DNA from: Sorex araneus
Lineage: Eukaryota > Chordata > Mammalia > Eulipotyphla > Soricidae
Length of the DNA stretch: 64,000 nt
Reading direction: 5' to 3'
Assembly: GCF_027595985.1 (NCBI RefSeq)
Contig: NC_073306.1
Coordinates: 195,392,000-195,455,999 of the forward strand
Shown: one piece after another, positions 61,186 to 64,000 of the stretch
Layout: each line of letters begins with the position of its first letter
How positions within the stretch are numbered: the stretch's first letter is position 1
Program-made: the position numbers and the translations under genes
The notes under the pieces: generated by a model
What the model saw: only the letters and a program-made list of their open reading frames with translations
Told to the model about the DNA's origin: nothing
Databases searched by the model: none

Positions 61186-61774
61186 TTCTCTGAATTATTT
61201 TGTCACTGACCGATGCCCATTGTGATACCTAACTTCTTGTCAGCTCCTCAGCACGTGAGCGGCCAGGGAGTCGTGTCCTCTGTGATTATATGCCCTATGT
61301 GATCATCACAAAACTTTGGGAGCCATCTTGCCCATCCTCCAGTTCTCTCATCAATCTTGTTGGTTGTGCAGAGTATACTAAAACATCACAGATGGGCTTA
61401 TTTATTTTTTTTTGAATTCATCAACTTGCTTTTGAGTGCTTTTTTTGGTTTATTAAGAACTTTGTATTCCGATCCTGTCCAAGGTGCAGATGGTGATGCT
61501 TTCAGAATACCTTGCTGTCATAATAGCACCAATTTCAAATAATCAATACACACGGCTCCCAGTGTTCCTATTCTGGGCTTCATTCATTTGGCCCCTGAGG
61601 GAAGATGATGTGCTTCCACTGATCTTCCGTGACTCTTCACCTGTCTTAAACCTTTCCCAGATTATTCAGGAGAGAGGCATGCCATGAGTGTCGTATGCGA
61701 AGTACTTGCACAGCCCAAAAGGAGAGCACTGATTGAGTCAGACAGGTCTGCCTGTGGATTTCTTTGTTGCATTT
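61186..61774. other. single-copy DNA
   Basis: Nothing recognised. Confidence 0.4.
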
Positions 61775-61942
61775 GTTTTGGTTTTGGGATCACACCTGAC
61801 AGTTCTCAGGGGCAGTTCCTGGATCTAAAATCAGGAGTGACGTCTGCTGGGGAGACCTTATGCAGTGCCAGGGTTTGTACATGACCCGGGAAGGCCACGT
61901 GCAAGATGGGCACCTTGCCTCCAGCATTATCTCTCTGGGTCC
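61775..61942 (-). mobile_element. old tRNA-derived SINE, family A
   Basis: 'GGTTTTGGGATCACACCTGA', 'CAGTTCTCAGGGGCAGTTCC', 'CACGTGCAAGATGGGCACCT', 'TATCTCTCTGGGTCC'. Diverged. Confidence 0.8.
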
Positions 61943-62675
61943 TGTGTGTTGGTTTTCAGTCTGCCCATTAGGCGCTGGACCCACCAGCCCTTCTGAGTGG
62001 CTGGGGGTTGAGGGAGGTGGGTAAGAACTCCCGAGTATTTATTGTGAGGATTGCCAAGGAACTGTCTCCAAGAACAGCGAAATAGTGGGTGCGTGTACAT
62101 GTAACTGTAGTTATTGATCATTAATTTAGTATACTATAGAATCAGTTATTTTTCTACACAGGGAACTTAATTACAGAAAACTAGCTCTTGCCTAAAAAAA
62201 TGTTTGTTGAAGACTCTTTGTTGAAGACCTTTCTTTTTCTCTTCTTTTCTCTTCTTTTCTTTCTGTCTCATTGTCCTATTATTTTTATTTTTTGTTTTTC
62301 TTTTATTCTTATTAAAAGCAAATCAACACTTGGGTAATTTTCAAGTATTTTTCCTACCACAAAAATTACACAAGCAGGTCTATGTTTCAGAGGGTACCCG
62401 CTCTTCAAAAATACGCCTGGCTTCTTTCCAGTGCTCAGTCACATTCCCAGCCAGTCCTCTGAGTATTATCAAGAAGTTAAGAAATTTGACCTCTAGTATA
62501 TCAAGAGGGACATGCTTGATGATTTCTCTCCTTGAGGCCCTGGGACTGTACATAAACGTTTACAAGAGGAAAATTTCTCCCATCTTTTTTCCCTCAATCT
62601 GACTTTGGGTCACAACGCTTAGGAAAGGCTTTGAAAGAGCTACTGGATGATTCCTCTTGCGCATGCACAGAAGAT
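61943..62675. other. single-copy DNA
   Basis: Includes a pyrimidine-rich patch (TTTCTCTTCTTTTCTCTTC at 62225-62260). No genes recognised. Confidence 0.4.
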
Positions 62676-62679
62676 ACGT

Positions 62680-62785
62680 GTCAGAAGAGCATTGGAACAA
62701 GACAGAATTGGGCTTGAATTTCATTGCTGCCACTTGCTAGCATTGTGACCTTCATGAACTTGTGTGTGTCTAGGAAAAGCTAGGG
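62680..62785 (+). mobile_element. MIR fragment
   Basis: 'GAATTGGGCTTGAATTTCAT', 'TGCTGCCACTTGCTAGCATT' and 'GTGACCTTCATGAACTTGTG' match the MIR core (TCTGCCACTTACTAGCTGTGTGACCTTGGGCAAGT). Confidence 0.75.
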
Positions 62786-62854
62786 ACCCTCTTGGAGAAT
62801 AATGCGAGGTGTGTGTACTGCTTGTCGCTCTAGGCCTGACACCTTCCACTCTGA

Positions 62855-62955
62855 ATTTTGCTCCTATTATCTTATAGTTCTTCATGATTGAACAGCTATA
62901 GGTATTGCTAAAATCACTTATCAGATGAGGAAATTTAGGTCAGATAGTTTGTCTT
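62855..62955 (-). mobile_element. MIR/L2-like fragment
   Basis: 'CACTTATCAGATGAGGAAAT' followed by 'TTAGGTCAGATAG' resembles the antisense MIR core end (TTTTACAGATGAGGAAACTGAGGC). Confidence 0.45.
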
Positions 62956-62994
62956 CATTTTAGAAAAATTCCTTATTAATAATAACTATTATTA

Positions 62995-63163
62995 CTATTG
63001 CCTTTTGGGGCCAAACTCAGCAGTGCTCAAGGCTTATTCCTGGCTCTGTTTTCAGGGATCACTTCTGATGATACTAGGGGGACCATATGCAATGCTGGGG
63101 ATCAAATTAAGGTCAGCCACTTGTAAGGCAAGCACCTTAATTCATATACTTTCTTTGGCCCAT
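62995..63163 (-). mobile_element. tRNA-derived SINE, family A
   Basis: 'CCTTTTGGGGCCAAACTCAG', 'TATTCCTGGCTCTGTTTTCA', 'GGGGACCATATGCAATGCTG', 'GGATCAAATTAAGGTCAGCC'. Tail side follows an ATT-rich run (62975-62998). Confidence 0.87.
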
Positions 63164-64000
63164 CTTTATTAATTTTTCAAAAGAGAAATATTGGAAGTGG
63201 CACCAGATTGGAGAATCAGAATTGAACAAGAACTGCTCCTTTAGATTTGCCTAGACATCATAGTTTCTCAAGTAGACCAATTCTTACTGAGAATGAATAA
63301 CAAAAAACATTTCTACTAATGAATGGGTCATCAATGCTAATGACAAAATGTGTAATGAAACTAGCTATAAATGAATTTTTACTAACGGAGCGCTATTAAT
63401 ATAACTTACTGAGTAGTTTTTTTTTATTCAGGTGCTTATTATATGCTTGCCTTTCAAAATCCATTGTAATGATTCTGTGGACATAACAGAAAAATACTTC
63501 TGTGGGTTTAACTGAAACAGACAGCTCTCAGCTACTCATTAGCTTTATTTGGTATAATAGGGGCATCAGTTGAATTTAGCTGACTTTTCCTGGAGCTGGC
63601 TGTTGGATTTACGGAATTATGCACATAGTTTAGGAAGCTTTACAGAGCAAACCTGGAGGTCTCTCTCAAGACAGAAGCATGGTAGTGACAGTTTGACATG
63701 GACCGATTTTCACTTTTTCTTATCAGTGTGACTGTAGCTCAGAGTTACTGTGAAAGTTAAGCAGATGGAGATGGGGGTGAAAGTAATCTTCACTTCTTCT
63801 ATGACTCTTCTTGGCAAAAGAATTTTTTTCCAGATATTTAAGTGAAGATACAGTTCTTCCTTTTTAACTAGTGGCTTGTGAAGTAGATTCAAGTTGGTAA
63901 TAGTTCACAGTATGTCTTAAACTTCTGAAAAGGAATGTTATGACACTGAAAAGATTCAAAAAAATCGACTGACTTGTGTTTATCTAGATAATTGATTCTT
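63164..64000. other. single-copy DNA to window end
   Basis: AT-rich; no transposon, exon or RNA gene recognised. Confidence 0.4.

Noticed and set aside
60786..61209. Lys/Arg/Glu-repeat and Ser/Leu/Phe-repeat proteins
   Set aside because: Translations of the expanded SINE tail microsatellite.

Overview
The window looks like mammalian nuclear DNA, most likely from a shrew (Eulipotyphla, Sorex-like). The clearest sign is dozens of copies of one short tRNA-derived SINE with a GGGGCTGGAGCGATAGCACA-type head, a body ending near CCCAAAAAGC and a poly(A) tail, which I recognise as the shrew-type SINE. LINE-1 pieces of several ages, a few mammal-wide MIR copies, one DNA-transposon remnant and many microsatellites make up most of the rest. 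There are no bacterial-style genes. The open frames are chance frames, simple repeats or pieces of LINE-1. Species assignment is from memory of repeat families, not a search.

Only one place looks like part of a cellular gene: a strong CpG island at about 20.1-21.4 kb. It holds a TTTAAA box (20572-20577) and a GC-rich, ATG-less candidate first exon that ends at a near-perfect splice donor (GCAG|GTGAGC, cut after 20974). I read it as the promoter and non-coding exon 1 of a plus-strand gene, with the remaining 43 kb being intron 1. I cannot name the gene. The orientation of the SINEs supports this: after the donor I count about 28 poly(A)-type SINEs on the minus strand against 7 on the plus strand, but 7 against 4 before it. 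An excess antisense to transcription is usual for introns.

Layout: 0-9 kb, DNA-transposon remnant, young 5'-truncated LINE-1 ends (several with perfect target-site duplications) and SINEs. 10-15.5 kb, one old plus-strand LINE-1 cut up by later insertions. 15.5-20 kb, SINEs and single-copy DNA. 20-21.4 kb, CpG island. 21.4-23.9 kb, repeat-poor intron start. 24-34.9 kb, dense SINEs around two old minus-strand LINE-1s, one internally deleted. 35.6-36 kb, a long polypyrimidine tract. 37-46.3 kb, young SINE, a half-LINE-1-like element and a LINE-1 with a 5' inversion. 46-64 kb, longer single-copy stretches with scattered SINEs and MIRs.

The most interesting signal is a second SINE family (called B here). 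It shares the tRNA-like head with the common family (called A) but has another body and ends in short GACAGT/GATACAGT-type repeats, not poly(A). The same B core also occurs without the tRNA head, joined to longer upstream sequence (about 28.6, 48.2-48.7 and 51.1-51.6 kb). This looks like a SINE that borrowed the 3' end of a longer retroelement. Other points are an inverted SINE segment that is a near-identical copy of a neighbour 0.85 kb away, three perfect short hairpins, and microsatellites that grew out of SINE tails.
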